A stretch of 12,103 nt of DNA from Treponema sp. (GTDB taxonomy: Bacteria > Spirochaetota > Spirochaetia > Treponematales > Breznakiellaceae), in assembly GCA_031288815.1 (NCBI GenBank), contig JAITQR010000047.1:1-12103 (forward strand), written 5' to 3'. The notes beneath the pieces were generated by a model that worked only from the letters and a program-made list of their open reading frames with translations, made no database searches and was not told where the DNA came from. Shown here one piece after another: positions 1-7,261 of this stretch (position 1 is its first letter; every line of letters begins with the position of its first letter). A program made the translations under genes and the position numbers.

Positions 1-183
1 CCCCCCACAATACGTGTCGATTTCAAACCGTTGTAAGAGCATATATCCATGAAGCCAAGGGCTCCCGCTCCTTTTATGGGCTGTTTGTTATTACAAAAAG
101 CATACACCCCGCCCTTAAAACAGGTCAAGCGGGCCGAAATAGGAATGAATCGGATTGATTTAAGCAATGAAAGTTGGATATAC

Positions 184-211
184 TTGAGACAAAAGTTCTT
201 ATATACATATT
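184..211 (+). promoter_or_regulatory. Weak candidate promoter of the HDOD gene
   Basis: TTGAGA at 184-189 matches five of six -35 consensus bases. CATATT at 206-211 matches four of six -10 bases, with a 16-base spacer. Transcription would then begin only about 14 bases before the start codon at 232. The surrounding DNA is AT-rich, so chance matches are likely. The rest of 1-183 shows no gene and no convincing terminator. Confidence 0.3.
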
Positions 212-231
212 TTGACAAATAAGGAAGTGTT

Positions 232-1722
232 ATGGCAGCGGCCCACGAACTGGTTGTTGATGAAACCAAAGTAAAAAAGGCGGTTCAACTGGGGATACCC
301 CTTACGATAACCACCTTTACCCTGCCCCATGAGATAGAACTATATATCGAACAGGTCTTGACGGTCTTTTTACAGGAAGTAGACCAGGGCAAACTGAGGG
401 ATTACATCGTTTACTGTGTCCAGGAACTTGCCGTAAACGCGAAAAAGGCCAATACCAAACGGGTTTACTTTATTGAAAGGGGCCTGGATCTTTCAAATCC
501 CAACGATTACAAGGAGGGAATGGCCAGTTTTAAGGAGACCACCTTAAACAACATCGCCCACTATCTGCAATTGCAAAAAGATCGGGGTCTTTATATCAAG
601 CTGATCCTTCAGGTAAAGAAAAATATTGTTTACATAGAAGTCCGGAATAACGTGGCCGTTACCAAGACCGAGCTTATCCGGATACACGATAAGCTTGCCC
701 GGTCCCGGCAGTACAGCAGCCTGGAAGACGCCCTTGCCCAGGTATTGGACGATTCCGAGGGGGCCGGCCTGGGCCTGGTTATCCTGGTGCTGATGCTCAA
801 GAAGATGGGTCTTGATGAGGACTGTTTTGACATATTGGCCACCGAAAAGGAGACCATCGCCCGGCTCGTTGTTCCCCTGGATCAAACCCGGGTGGAGAAT
901 CTCAGCATCCTCTCCAGCAGCATCGTGAACAATGTGAATTCTCTGCCTCAGTTCCCGGAAAATATCCTTACTATCCAGAAGATGATAAACGATCCCAGGT
1001 CGGATATGGGCAGCATTGCCAAGCAGATATCCATGGATCCGGCGATGACGGCGGATATTCTTAAAATCGTGAATTCCGCCCAGTATATGCTTTCAAAAAA
1101 GGTTGAAAATATCGCCGAAGCGGTAAAGATGATCGGTATCCGGGGGATCAAGAACCTGCTTTACTCCTACGGTACCCAGAAGATCCTGGGGGACGATACA
1201 GACGAAAAAAAGGTTCTGTGGAAACACAGCTATAAGACCGCTTTTTACGCCTATAATCTGGCGAGAAATTTCCGGCGGGATAAAAATCTGATGGATGATG
1301 TTTACGTTGGCGGGATCCTCCACGATATGGGAAAGATAATATTCTTCAACGTTCATCCGGATTTGTTGAGCAACATCCGCAATTTCTGCACGGAAAAGAA
1401 TCTCCCTTCCAATACCTTTGAAAATCTTTCCGCTGGTATGAACCACGCGGAAATAGGCGCTTTAATCGCGGAGAAATGGAATTTTCCGGAAGACCTGGTT
1501 GCCGCCATCCGCTTCCACCACGATCCCAGCTCCACGCCCAAGGATAAGCAGGATATGGTAGAGGCGGTGTACCTTGCCAATATGTTCTGTGAGTACGAAG
1601 CCGACAATGTAAGTTTTGATCAGTTTGAAACGAAACCCCTTGAGGATTTTGGTATAAATTCCAAGAAACAAATAGACGCGCTTATCGCGCAGTTCTCCTC
1701 CGGCTTCAAGTGGGAAAGCTAG
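232..1722 (+). CDS. HDOD-domain signalling protein with N-terminal HATPase-like domain
   Basis: A 496-residue cytoplasmic protein with no signal peptide or membrane segment. Residues about 20-217 resemble a GHKL/histidine-kinase ATPase fold: an N-box-like stretch with Glu65 and Asn69 (QELAVNAKKA) and a Gly-rich box EGAGLGL at 176-182. The usual Asp-x-Gly motif is replaced by VRNN at 137-140, and there is no phospho-accepting His domain. Residues about 230-440 are an HDOD domain (LPQFPENILTIQ, then MDPAMTADILKIVNSA) that keeps HD-type residues His332, His364-Asp365, His405 and His429-His430. HDOD proteins usually act as regulators rather than proven phosphodiesterases. The ATG start is supported by AAGGAAG at 221-227. 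The gene stands alone and converges on the response-regulator gene 60 bases away. The TAG stop is followed by 18 further in-frame sense codons and then TAA, so the protein may be a truncated allele. The HDOD call is firm; the ATPase-like call is moderate. Confidence 0.88.
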   Translation: MAAAHELVVDETKVKKAVQLGIPLTITTFTLPHEIELYIEQVLTVFLQEVDQGKLRDYIVYCVQELAVNAKKANTKRVYFIERGLDLSNPNDYKEGMASFKETTLNNIAHYLQLQKDRGLYIKLILQVKKNIVYIEVRNNVAVTKTELIRIHDKLARSRQYSSLEDALAQVLDDSEGAGLGLVILVLMLKKMGLDEDCFDILATEKETIARLVVPLDQTRVENLSILSSSIVNNVNSLPQFPENILTIQKMINDPRSDMGSIAKQISMDPAMTADILKIVNSAQYMLSKKVENIAEAVKMIGIRGIKNLLYSYGTQKILGDDTDEKKVLWKHSYKTAFYAYNLARNFRRDKNLMDDVYVGGILHDMGKIIFFNVHPDLLSNIRNFCTEKNLPSNTFENLSAGMNHAEIGALIAEKWNFPEDLVAAIRFHHDPSSTPKDKQDMVEAVYLANMFCEYEADNVSFDQFETKPLEDFGINSKKQIDALIAQFSSGFKWES

Positions 1723-1782
1723 GAGCCTGTTGTATTTGGCGAGGAGGAGGAGGGGGAGATCGTCTTTAGGGTGGAGTAAGCC

Positions 1783-3123
1783 CTATTCCCCTTCCCGGTT
1801 CTGGAAATCCGGCTCCTCCGGGGGCTGGATATGGTGGCCGCGCAGGAATTCCCTGGGGGAAACCCCTTCCAGCTTTTTGAATACCTTGCTGAAATAAAAG
1901 GCGTTTTCGTAGCCCAGCCTCCCGGCGATCCCGTATACCGGCCCCTCCCCCTTCAGGAGCATGGTTTTCGCGGCGGCGATCTTCGCGGCGGTAATGTACT
2001 CCACAAAGCCCTCCCCGGCGTAGCGGGTAAAGAGCTGGCTTAAATAGTTGGGGCTTAGGTTGAATTCCGCCGCCACGTCGGGGAGGGAAAGCCGCTTGTC
2101 CAGGTTCTTTTCGATGTAGCCCTCCACCCGGGCGATAAGCTGCTGCTGGTAGTTTTGCCGCTGCAGGGATCGCTCAAAAAACCGCAGGGGATTTTCCCCG
2201 CTGCTTTCCCGCAGTTCTTCCCAGGCGGAACGGTAGCTTTCCTCCAGGCGCAGGGGATCTTCTACCGGCTTACCGGCCGCCATGCGGATATGTACGTTGA
2301 AGTAATCGTGGAGTATCCCTATCGTTTTGAGGAGCCCCTCGCCGAACCGTTTCCGGAGGAAAGAAGGGTCGGTGTCTTCAAGCCGGAGAAGGACGGTGAA
2401 ACGCCGCAGATCCAGAGGGGTGACGTAACAGGGATGAACCTTTTCCAGCATTTCCCGTAGCATGTGTACGGCACTGAGATAGAGCGAGGAAGCCTCCTCT
2501 CCGGGCCCGTCGATTTCCCCCGCCAGCACGGTCATGGCGGGGGAGGAAAGTTCCAGGCCCAGCCGATCCCGGCTTTGGCGGTAGGCTTCGGGACTTTCAA
2601 ACCAGTTCTGATAGAGTTTGAGAAAAAAATCGTCCCGCATACGCGCAAGGCTGTACGCTTCTTTGTCCTCTTCCATTCCGTCGAACCTCTCGGCCTCCCC
2701 GGTTGATCCGCCGTCCTTCCGGGCCAGATCCGCCCGGCGGATTTCCTCCAGCAGGGAAAGGGCTTTGGAAACCGAGGCGGCCAGTGACTCGGGGCTCAGT
2801 TCCAGCTTGACCAGGTAATCCACCGCCTGAATGGAAAGGGCCCGGCGGACAAAATCGAATTCCTCAAAACTGGTAAGAATGATAAAGAGGGGAATGTGCC
2901 CGTATTTCTTTCCACATTCCTCGGCCAGTTCCAGTCCCGACTTGAGGGGCATCTTGATATCGGTGATAACGATCTCGGGCCTCAGTGTTTCTATCATCTC
3001 CAGGGCCTGCTGTCCGTTCCGGGCGGTTCCGGCTATTTCGATATCGAAATCTTCCCAGCGGATCATAGACCTAAGCCCCACACAGACCAGGGGTTCATCA
3101 TCGGCTATCAGCAGCTTTACCAT
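1783..3123 (-). CDS. YesN-type response regulator, REC + AraC-family DNA-binding domain
   Basis: A 446-residue cytoplasmic transcription regulator. Residues 1-115 form a receiver domain with the acidic pair Asp8-Asp9, phospho-acceptor Asp55 (VITDIKMP), Thr84 and Lys106. The Pro normally following the Lys is absent (VKLEL). Residues about 330-429 are an AraC/XylS double helix-turn-helix, with SLPDVAAEFNLSPNYLSQLF in the first half and the family-typical GYENAFYFSKVFKK and GVSPREFL in the second. The middle section (about 150-320) is a poorly conserved linker, as in other YesN proteins. The ATG overlaps the TAA of the kinase gene (ATGGTAA) and sits five bases after GGAGG (minus strand, 3133-3129), so the two genes form one operon with coupled translation. 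The kinase is the obvious phosphodonor, and the divergent importer operon is the likely target by analogy with similar loci. A 17-residue Pro/Glu-rich tail follows the DNA-binding domain. Confidence 0.95.
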   Translation of the reverse strand: MVKLLIADDEPLVCVGLRSMIRWEDFDIEIAGTARNGQQALEMIETLRPEIVITDIKMPLKSGLELAEECGKKYGHIPLFIILTSFEEFDFVRRALSIQAVDYLVKLELSPESLAASVSKALSLLEEIRRADLARKDGGSTGEAERFDGMEEDKEAYSLARMRDDFFLKLYQNWFESPEAYRQSRDRLGLELSSPAMTVLAGEIDGPGEEASSLYLSAVHMLREMLEKVHPCYVTPLDLRRFTVLLRLEDTDPSFLRKRFGEGLLKTIGILHDYFNVHIRMAAGKPVEDPLRLEESYRSAWEELRESSGENPLRFFERSLQRQNYQQQLIARVEGYIEKNLDKRLSLPDVAAEFNLSPNYLSQLFTRYAGEGFVEYITAAKIAAAKTMLLKGEGPVYGIAGRLGYENAFYFSKVFKKLEGVSPREFLRGHHIQPPEEPDFQNREGE

Positions 3124-4820
3124 GTCTCCCTCCGGTCCGGGGTTTCCGGGTCGGCCTCCCGTTTCAGGGTAATGGTGATAACCGTGTACTTCCCTTCCCG
3201 GCTGGCGATGGAGAGCCCGCCGGCTTTGCCGTCCTTGCCGAAGGCGTGGCGGAGCCGTTCCTCCACGTTCCGCAGTCCCAGTTCCCGGAACACCCCTCCG
3301 TCCGGCTCCCGTTCCGGGCTACCGGGTCCGGCACCCAGGCCGGCCCGGATTTTCGCGATTGTCTCGTCACTCATGCCCACCCCGTCGTCCTCGATGGAAA
3401 CCAGGGTCAGGGCATCGTCGGGAGCCGGCCTTACCCGTACCGTGATGGTACCCCCGCCTTTGGGTTCAAGGCCGTGGAATATGGCGTTTTCCGCCAGGGG
3501 CTGGAGGGTAAAACGGGGGATGGGGGTATCCAGCAGGGAATCTTCGGCTATCTCTTTTTTCACCGTTACCGAATCCCCGTAGCGGTACTTCTGGATCACC
3601 AGGTAGTCGTCCAGCAGGGCAAGTTCCTCCCGCAGAGACGCGGTTTTCCGGGTATCCTTGGTGACGGTCCGTAAAAGCCGGGAAAGGACGGTGGCCATTT
3701 CCGCTATTCCCGAGGCGTTCTGAATGGAGGCCATCCATTTAATCGAGTTAAGGGTATTGTACAAAAAGTGAGGGTTTATCTGGTTTTGCAGCATCCGGTA
3801 CTCCAGATCCCGGGCTTTCTTCTCGTCGGCGAGCCGTTTTTCCATTAGGGCGGCAATCTCGCCGGTCTGCCGGTTGATCCCCGACCAAAGCAGGGCCAGA
3901 AGCAGGAGGAGTACCGCCATTCCCGCCGCCAAAGCCGGCCAGGCCCCTTCGGCGGGGAAAAAACGAAGCCGGTGCAGGGTCTGGATCAGGTTAATCCCCT
4001 TCCGGATTGGCAGGCTTACCAGGGTACGCCGCCGTCCGTCCCGGTCACGGATGTTGATTACCACGGTTTGGGGGCTCATGGTATATTCTTCGCCACGGCT
4101 TAACTCGGTCCAGGAAGTTTCCTGCGGGATAAAGTCCCCGTCTTCAAGCCGGTAGTACCTGTCCTGTATGCTCAGGTAAAGCTCCGTGTCGGGAGGGACC
4201 TTATAGGCGGCAAGTTTTCCGGTAACCAGGCTGACCGGGGCCATAAGAACCACGGTTCCGATGACCGTTCCTCTCCCCGGGTGGTAGAGGTGATTAACCA
4301 GGGGGATCACCGGAACCTTCCGGGTAAAGTGGAAGGGATCGCCCACGAGTCCCTGCCAGCCCGGCCGCCCGGAAATTCCCCCGGTAAAAACGGCGTCCAC
4401 ATTCCAATTGGTAACCGGCGCGGCTGCGTTGATCAGGTTCCCCACCTGAAGTACCCGTTTGTAGGTGTTGTCAAAGATCAGCAGGCGGTTTACGAAGGGA
4501 GAGGCCCGGTTGTTGTGGAATTCTTCCGAGAGGCGCCGCCAGGCTTCCAGAGCCCCCTCCCCCCGGGAGGACACAAACCAGGCGCCGATGGTTTCGTTCA
4601 CCCCGCACCACCGCCCAAAATTCTCCAGATCCCGCATGTCCTGGGCGATGATCCCCGCCACAAGCTGAAGGTTAAACTCCACCGACTGGGCCGTTACGCG
4701 GCGCTGGAAATCGTATATCACCTTGGAACTCAACGCGAAAACCAGTATCGTCATGATCAGGGCAAAGAGGATCATCAGTATCATTGCCCGGCTTTTCGCC
4801 GTCCGCAGTTTGTCTTTCAC
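3117..4820 (-). CDS. YesM-type sensor histidine kinase (His_kinase/HATPase_c family)
   Basis: A 567-residue inner-membrane sensor kinase that would phosphorylate the downstream AraC-type regulator. Membrane segments lie at about 12-31 and 294-313 and flank a periplasmic sensor domain of roughly 260 residues, consistent with the Cache-like domains of this family. A short HAMP-like or coiled linker (about 314-340) leads to the kinase core. That core has the phospho-accepting His351 in QINPHFLYNTLNS, N-box PLAENAIFHG with Asn445, G1 box EDDGVGM at 477-483, and a late ELGLRNVEERL motif at 513-523. This arrangement defines the LytS/YesM class. The start is GTG; an ATG six bases upstream is out of frame and stops after three codons. 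The Shine-Dalgarno is poor (GGGA only). The gene is transcribed away from the importer operon. The ligand is unknown; a sugar, or the importer's binding protein carrying a sugar, is the likely input by family analogy. Confidence 0.95.
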   Translation of the reverse strand: MKDKLRTAKSRAMILMILFALIMTILVFALSSKVIYDFQRRVTAQSVEFNLQLVAGIIAQDMRDLENFGRWCGVNETIGAWFVSSRGEGALEAWRRLSEEFHNNRASPFVNRLLIFDNTYKRVLQVGNLINAAAPVTNWNVDAVFTGGISGRPGWQGLVGDPFHFTRKVPVIPLVNHLYHPGRGTVIGTVVLMAPVSLVTGKLAAYKVPPDTELYLSIQDRYYRLEDGDFIPQETSWTELSRGEEYTMSPQTVVINIRDRDGRRRTLVSLPIRKGINLIQTLHRLRFFPAEGAWPALAAGMAVLLLLLALLWSGINRQTGEIAALMEKRLADEKKARDLEYRMLQNQINPHFLYNTLNSIKWMASIQNASGIAEMATVLSRLLRTVTKDTRKTASLREELALLDDYLVIQKYRYGDSVTVKKEIAEDSLLDTPIPRFTLQPLAENAIFHGLEPKGGGTITVRVRPAPDDALTLVSIEDDGVGMSDETIAKIRAGLGAGPGSPEREPDGGVFRELGLRNVEERLRHAFGKDGKAGGLSIASREGKYTVITITLKREADPETPDRRETW

Positions 4821-4880
4821 TGTCCCATTTAAACACGGGAATTTTTAGATGGCAAGGGAAAAAAACAAGGGCAAACAAAA

Positions 4881-4910
4881 TTGTAAAATATTACCGTTTT
4901 GGGATAAAAT
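4881..4910 (+). promoter_or_regulatory. Candidate promoter of the ABC importer operon
   Basis: TTGTAA at 4881-4886 matches four of six -35 bases. TAAAAT at 4905-4910 matches five of six -10 bases. The spacer is 18 bases. Transcription would begin near 4917, leaving a leader of about 130 bases before the ATG at 5050. This is based on consensus matching only. Confidence 0.4.
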
Positions 4911-4920
4911 TTTGCAGGTT

Positions 4921-4930
4921 CCGCCGGCGG
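4921..4930. repeat. Perfect 10-base palindrome CCGCCGGCGG
   Basis: The sequence equals its own reverse complement and is a sharp GC-rich island in an AT-rich stretch. It lies just downstream of the candidate importer promoter, where it could be an operator or a structure at the 5' end of the transcript. It is short enough to be a chance occurrence. Confidence 0.45.
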
Positions 4931-5019
4931 GAAAAATAACAAAGTGAATAAACCGGATAGGATTTTTCATGTCTTTTTCGGAGAAGCCGGGTTTACAATA
5001 CCTTGCGGTTTTAATGATG

Positions 5020-5038
5020 AACCGTTAACAAACCGTTA
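5020..5038 (+). repeat. Direct repeat AACCGTTA x2, 11 bases apart
   Basis: Identical octamers occupy 5020-5027 and 5031-5038, one helical turn apart. The second ends two bases before the ribosome-binding site of the binding-protein gene. Head-to-tail half-sites spaced by whole helical turns are typical of AraC-family operators, but those usually lie upstream of the promoter rather than inside the leader. An operator role is an inference. Confidence 0.45.
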
Positions 5039-5049
5039 TGGAGGAAAAA

Positions 5050-6336
5050 ATGAAAAAGAATGTGTTGATTGTAACGCTGCTTGCGGTATTAACGCTGTTC
5101 GCGTTCCCGGTTTTTGCCGGGGGAAAGGCGGCGGCCCCGGCGGCGTCCGGCGGCGGCGCCCTGAAGTGGGCGCTCTGGGACTACGATCTTACCGTGTACT
5201 ACAAACCCCTGATCGCCGCGTGGGAAGCGGCGCATCCGGATGTCAAAATCGAAACCATCGACCTGGGCAGCGCCGACTTTATGACCGTACTGGGAACCCA
5301 GCTTTCAGGCGGCGCGGATCTGGATATTCTTACCGTCAAAGACATCCCCGGTTACGCGAACCTGGTTAAGCAGAACCGGCTTGAAGGGCTTAACAGCTTT
5401 ATTAAGTCCTCGGGCATAGATACCAGCCTTTACGGCGGTACCACCGAACAGATTGCGGTAAGCGGGGAGGTTTACGCTCTTCCCTTCCGCAGCGATTTTT
5501 GGATTGTCTTCTACAACAAGGATCTTTTCGACGCCGCGGGGGTTCCCTATCCCTCCAACGATCTGACCCTGGAACAGTACGATGCCTTGGCCCGGCGGGT
5601 TGTCCGGGGGAGCGGGGCAAACAAAACCTACGGGGCCCATTACCATACCTGGCGCAGCGCGGTATCCCTTTTCGCCGTGCTGGACGGTAAGAACACCATT
5701 GTTGACGGAACCTACGACTTCCTTGCCCCCCATTACGATCGGGTACTGACGGAACAGAAAGACGGGGTGGTTATGGACTTTTCCACCATCAAGACTTCGG
5801 GGACCCACTATTCCGGGGCTTTCTTCAACAACCAGATCGCCATGCTGAACATGGGAACCTGGTTCATCGCTACCCAGATAGACAAGGTAAAGAGCGGGGA
5901 ATCCCAGTCGAAGAACTGGGGTATCGTGAAGTACCCCCATCCCGCCGGCGTTCCCGCGGGAACCACCCTGGGAACCATCACCTCCATTGGGGTAAACCGG
6001 AATTCGAAAAACAAACAGGCGGCTCTTGAATTCATAAAGTTCGTCAGCGGCCCCGAGGGGGCGGCCATTCTGGCAAAGACCGGTACTATTCCGGCGATCA
6101 TGAACGCCGAGGTTATCAACGCTATCTCCGGCATTCCCGGTTTCCCCCAGGACGCGGGAAGCAAGGAAGCCCTGAACGTGTATAAAACCTACCTTGAGAT
6201 GCCCCTTCACGACAAAAGCGCCGACATTGAGCTGGTGCTGAACGAGAACCACGACGCTATCATGAGCGGGAATATAACGGTACAGCAGGGGATTCAGGAT
6301 ATGAATAGCCGGATAGCCAAGATACTGGGCAAGTAA
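5050..6336 (+). CDS. ABC sugar transporter periplasmic solute-binding protein (CUT1 type)
   Basis: A 428-residue extracytoplasmic binding protein that would deliver a carbohydrate to the permease pair encoded downstream. Residues 1-23 are a signal peptide: Lys-Lys, a hydrophobic core, then FPVFA followed by GG. There is no lipobox Cys, so it is probably a free periplasmic protein cleaved by signal peptidase I. The mature part follows the extracellular solute-binding family 1 pattern: LKWALWDYD near the start, WEAAHPDVKIE, the hinge-region PFRSDFWIVFYNKDLFDAAGVP, and late ALEFIKFVSGPEGA. The start at 5050 is preferred over an in-frame ATG at 5038 because GGAGGA (5040-5045) sits five bases before 5050 and the Lys-rich leader begins exactly there. 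It is the first gene of a three-gene operon; 14 bases separate it from the next start. The substrate cannot be deduced. Confidence 0.95.
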   Translation: MKKNVLIVTLLAVLTLFAFPVFAGGKAAAPAASGGGALKWALWDYDLTVYYKPLIAAWEAAHPDVKIETIDLGSADFMTVLGTQLSGGADLDILTVKDIPGYANLVKQNRLEGLNSFIKSSGIDTSLYGGTTEQIAVSGEVYALPFRSDFWIVFYNKDLFDAAGVPYPSNDLTLEQYDALARRVVRGSGANKTYGAHYHTWRSAVSLFAVLDGKNTIVDGTYDFLAPHYDRVLTEQKDGVVMDFSTIKTSGTHYSGAFFNNQIAMLNMGTWFIATQIDKVKSGESQSKNWGIVKYPHPAGVPAGTTLGTITSIGVNRNSKNKQAALEFIKFVSGPEGAAILAKTGTIPAIMNAEVINAISGIPGFPQDAGSKEALNVYKTYLEMPLHDKSADIELVLNENHDAIMSGNITVQQGIQDMNSRIAKILGK

Positions 6337-6350
6337 AACGGGATACCGCT

Positions 6351-7238
6351 TTGAAAAAACAGACCCAGGAAACCATAATCGCCTACACCTTTATCGCGCC
6401 GAATTGTATCGGCTTCGCGGTTTTTACCCTGGTTCCCCTGGTATTTGCCCTGTTCCTCTCCTTCCTGAGCTGGGACGGGGCGAATCCCGTCCGGTTTGCC
6501 GCCTTGGACAATTTTATCCGGCTTTTTACGGATCCCATCTTCTGGCGGGCCCTGGGGAACACCGTTCTCTACACCTTGGGGGTGGTTCCCCTTACCCTGG
6601 GCTGCGCCCTGTTCCTTGCCATTCTGCTAAACCAGAAACTAAGGGGAAGAAATTTTTTCCGTACCGTCGCTTTCTTTCCCTATGTGGCTTCCCTGGTGGC
6701 GGTGGCGGCGGTGTGGAACTTCATTTTCAGCCCCACCCTGGGCCCGGTAAACAATCTCCTCTCCGCCCTGTTTGGCGTTCCCGTTGAAAAATTTCCCCGT
6801 TGGGCGGCGGATAGGTACTGGGCCATTCCCACGGTCATATTTTTCAGCGTCTGGAAAAATATGGGCTACTATATGGTGATCTACCTGGCCGGACTCCAGG
6901 GGGTGAATCCGGAGCTCTACGAGGCGGCCAGTCTTGACGGGGCCAGCGGATTCCAGCGTTTCCGCCACGTTACCATTCCCCAGCTTTCGGCCACCACGTT
7001 TTTTATTGTCATGATGCTGATCATCAGCTCCTTTAAAGTCTACGATGTTTTTATCAATATCTTTGCCGGAGCGGATAACCAGCTTACCAACACCACCCGG
7101 GTTTTGGTGTACCAGATCTACAATACCGCCTTCCGTTCCCTGGAATTCGGTTACGCCAGCGCCATGTCCATGATCCTTTTTGTCATGGTCGTGGGAATTA
7201 CCCTGATACAGTTCAGACTGGAAAAGAAGCTGGGCTAG
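6351..7238 (+). CDS. ABC sugar transporter permease, MalF/UgpA type
   Basis: A 295-residue inner-membrane permease with about six membrane segments (roughly 11-39, 69-93, 105-127, 157-181, 212-230, 265-287). Its cytoplasmic coupling loop, EAA---G (EAASLDGASGFQRF, from residue 191), docks onto the transport ATPase. The short N-terminus and single-copy layout fit the CUT1 permease that pairs with the MalG-type partner encoded next. The start is TTG, 14 bases after the preceding stop, with only a weak GGGAT as ribosome-binding site. No upstream ATG or GTG in this frame offers a better choice, and the first membrane segment begins properly from here. Translation may depend partly on coupling to the binding-protein gene. 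Confidence 0.94.
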   Translation: MKKQTQETIIAYTFIAPNCIGFAVFTLVPLVFALFLSFLSWDGANPVRFAALDNFIRLFTDPIFWRALGNTVLYTLGVVPLTLGCALFLAILLNQKLRGRNFFRTVAFFPYVASLVAVAAVWNFIFSPTLGPVNNLLSALFGVPVEKFPRWAADRYWAIPTVIFFSVWKNMGYYMVIYLAGLQGVNPELYEAASLDGASGFQRFRHVTIPQLSATTFFIVMMLIISSFKVYDVFINIFAGADNQLTNTTRVLVYQIYNTAFRSLEFGYASAMSMILFVMVVGITLIQFRLEKKLG

Positions 7239-7261
7239 AGCCCGTACGGGAGTTTGCGAAA

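Larger units (their letters stand above)
4821..5049. promoter_or_regulatory. Divergent regulatory region between sensor kinase and importer operon
   Basis: This stretch separates two divergent operons and is the natural binding region for the AraC-type regulator. It is AT-rich near the kinase and contains a candidate importer promoter (4881-4910), a 10-base palindrome (4921-4930), a bulged inverted repeat AAACCGG (4950-4956) / CCGGGTTT (4987-4994), and two copies of AACCGTTA (5020-5038). I found no convincing promoter on the kinase side. No terminator-like hairpin with a T-tract interrupts the leader. Confidence 0.7.

Noticed and set aside
108..133. CCCGC/GCGGG inverted repeat upstream of the HDOD gene, as terminator of a preceding gene
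   Set aside because: Five-base arms with a 16-base loop and no T-tract.
1752..1791. Nested inverted repeats (GGGGA/TCCCC around TAGGG/CCCTA) between the convergent HDOD and regulator genes, as a two-way terminator
   Set aside because: Stems are only five bases, the spacing is lopsided, and no T-tract follows on either strand; the GGGGA arm is part of a purine-rich GAG run.
5014..5028. Tiny upstream reading frame (ATG ATG AAC CGT TAA) in the importer leader, as a leader-peptide attenuator
   Set aside because: Only four codons, no ribosome-binding site and no alternative hairpins or regulatory codon run.
5305..6252. Long open frame antisense to the solute-binding protein
   Set aside because: It is a shadow of GC-rich codon use; the sense strand encodes an unmistakable binding protein with signal peptide and ribosome-binding site.
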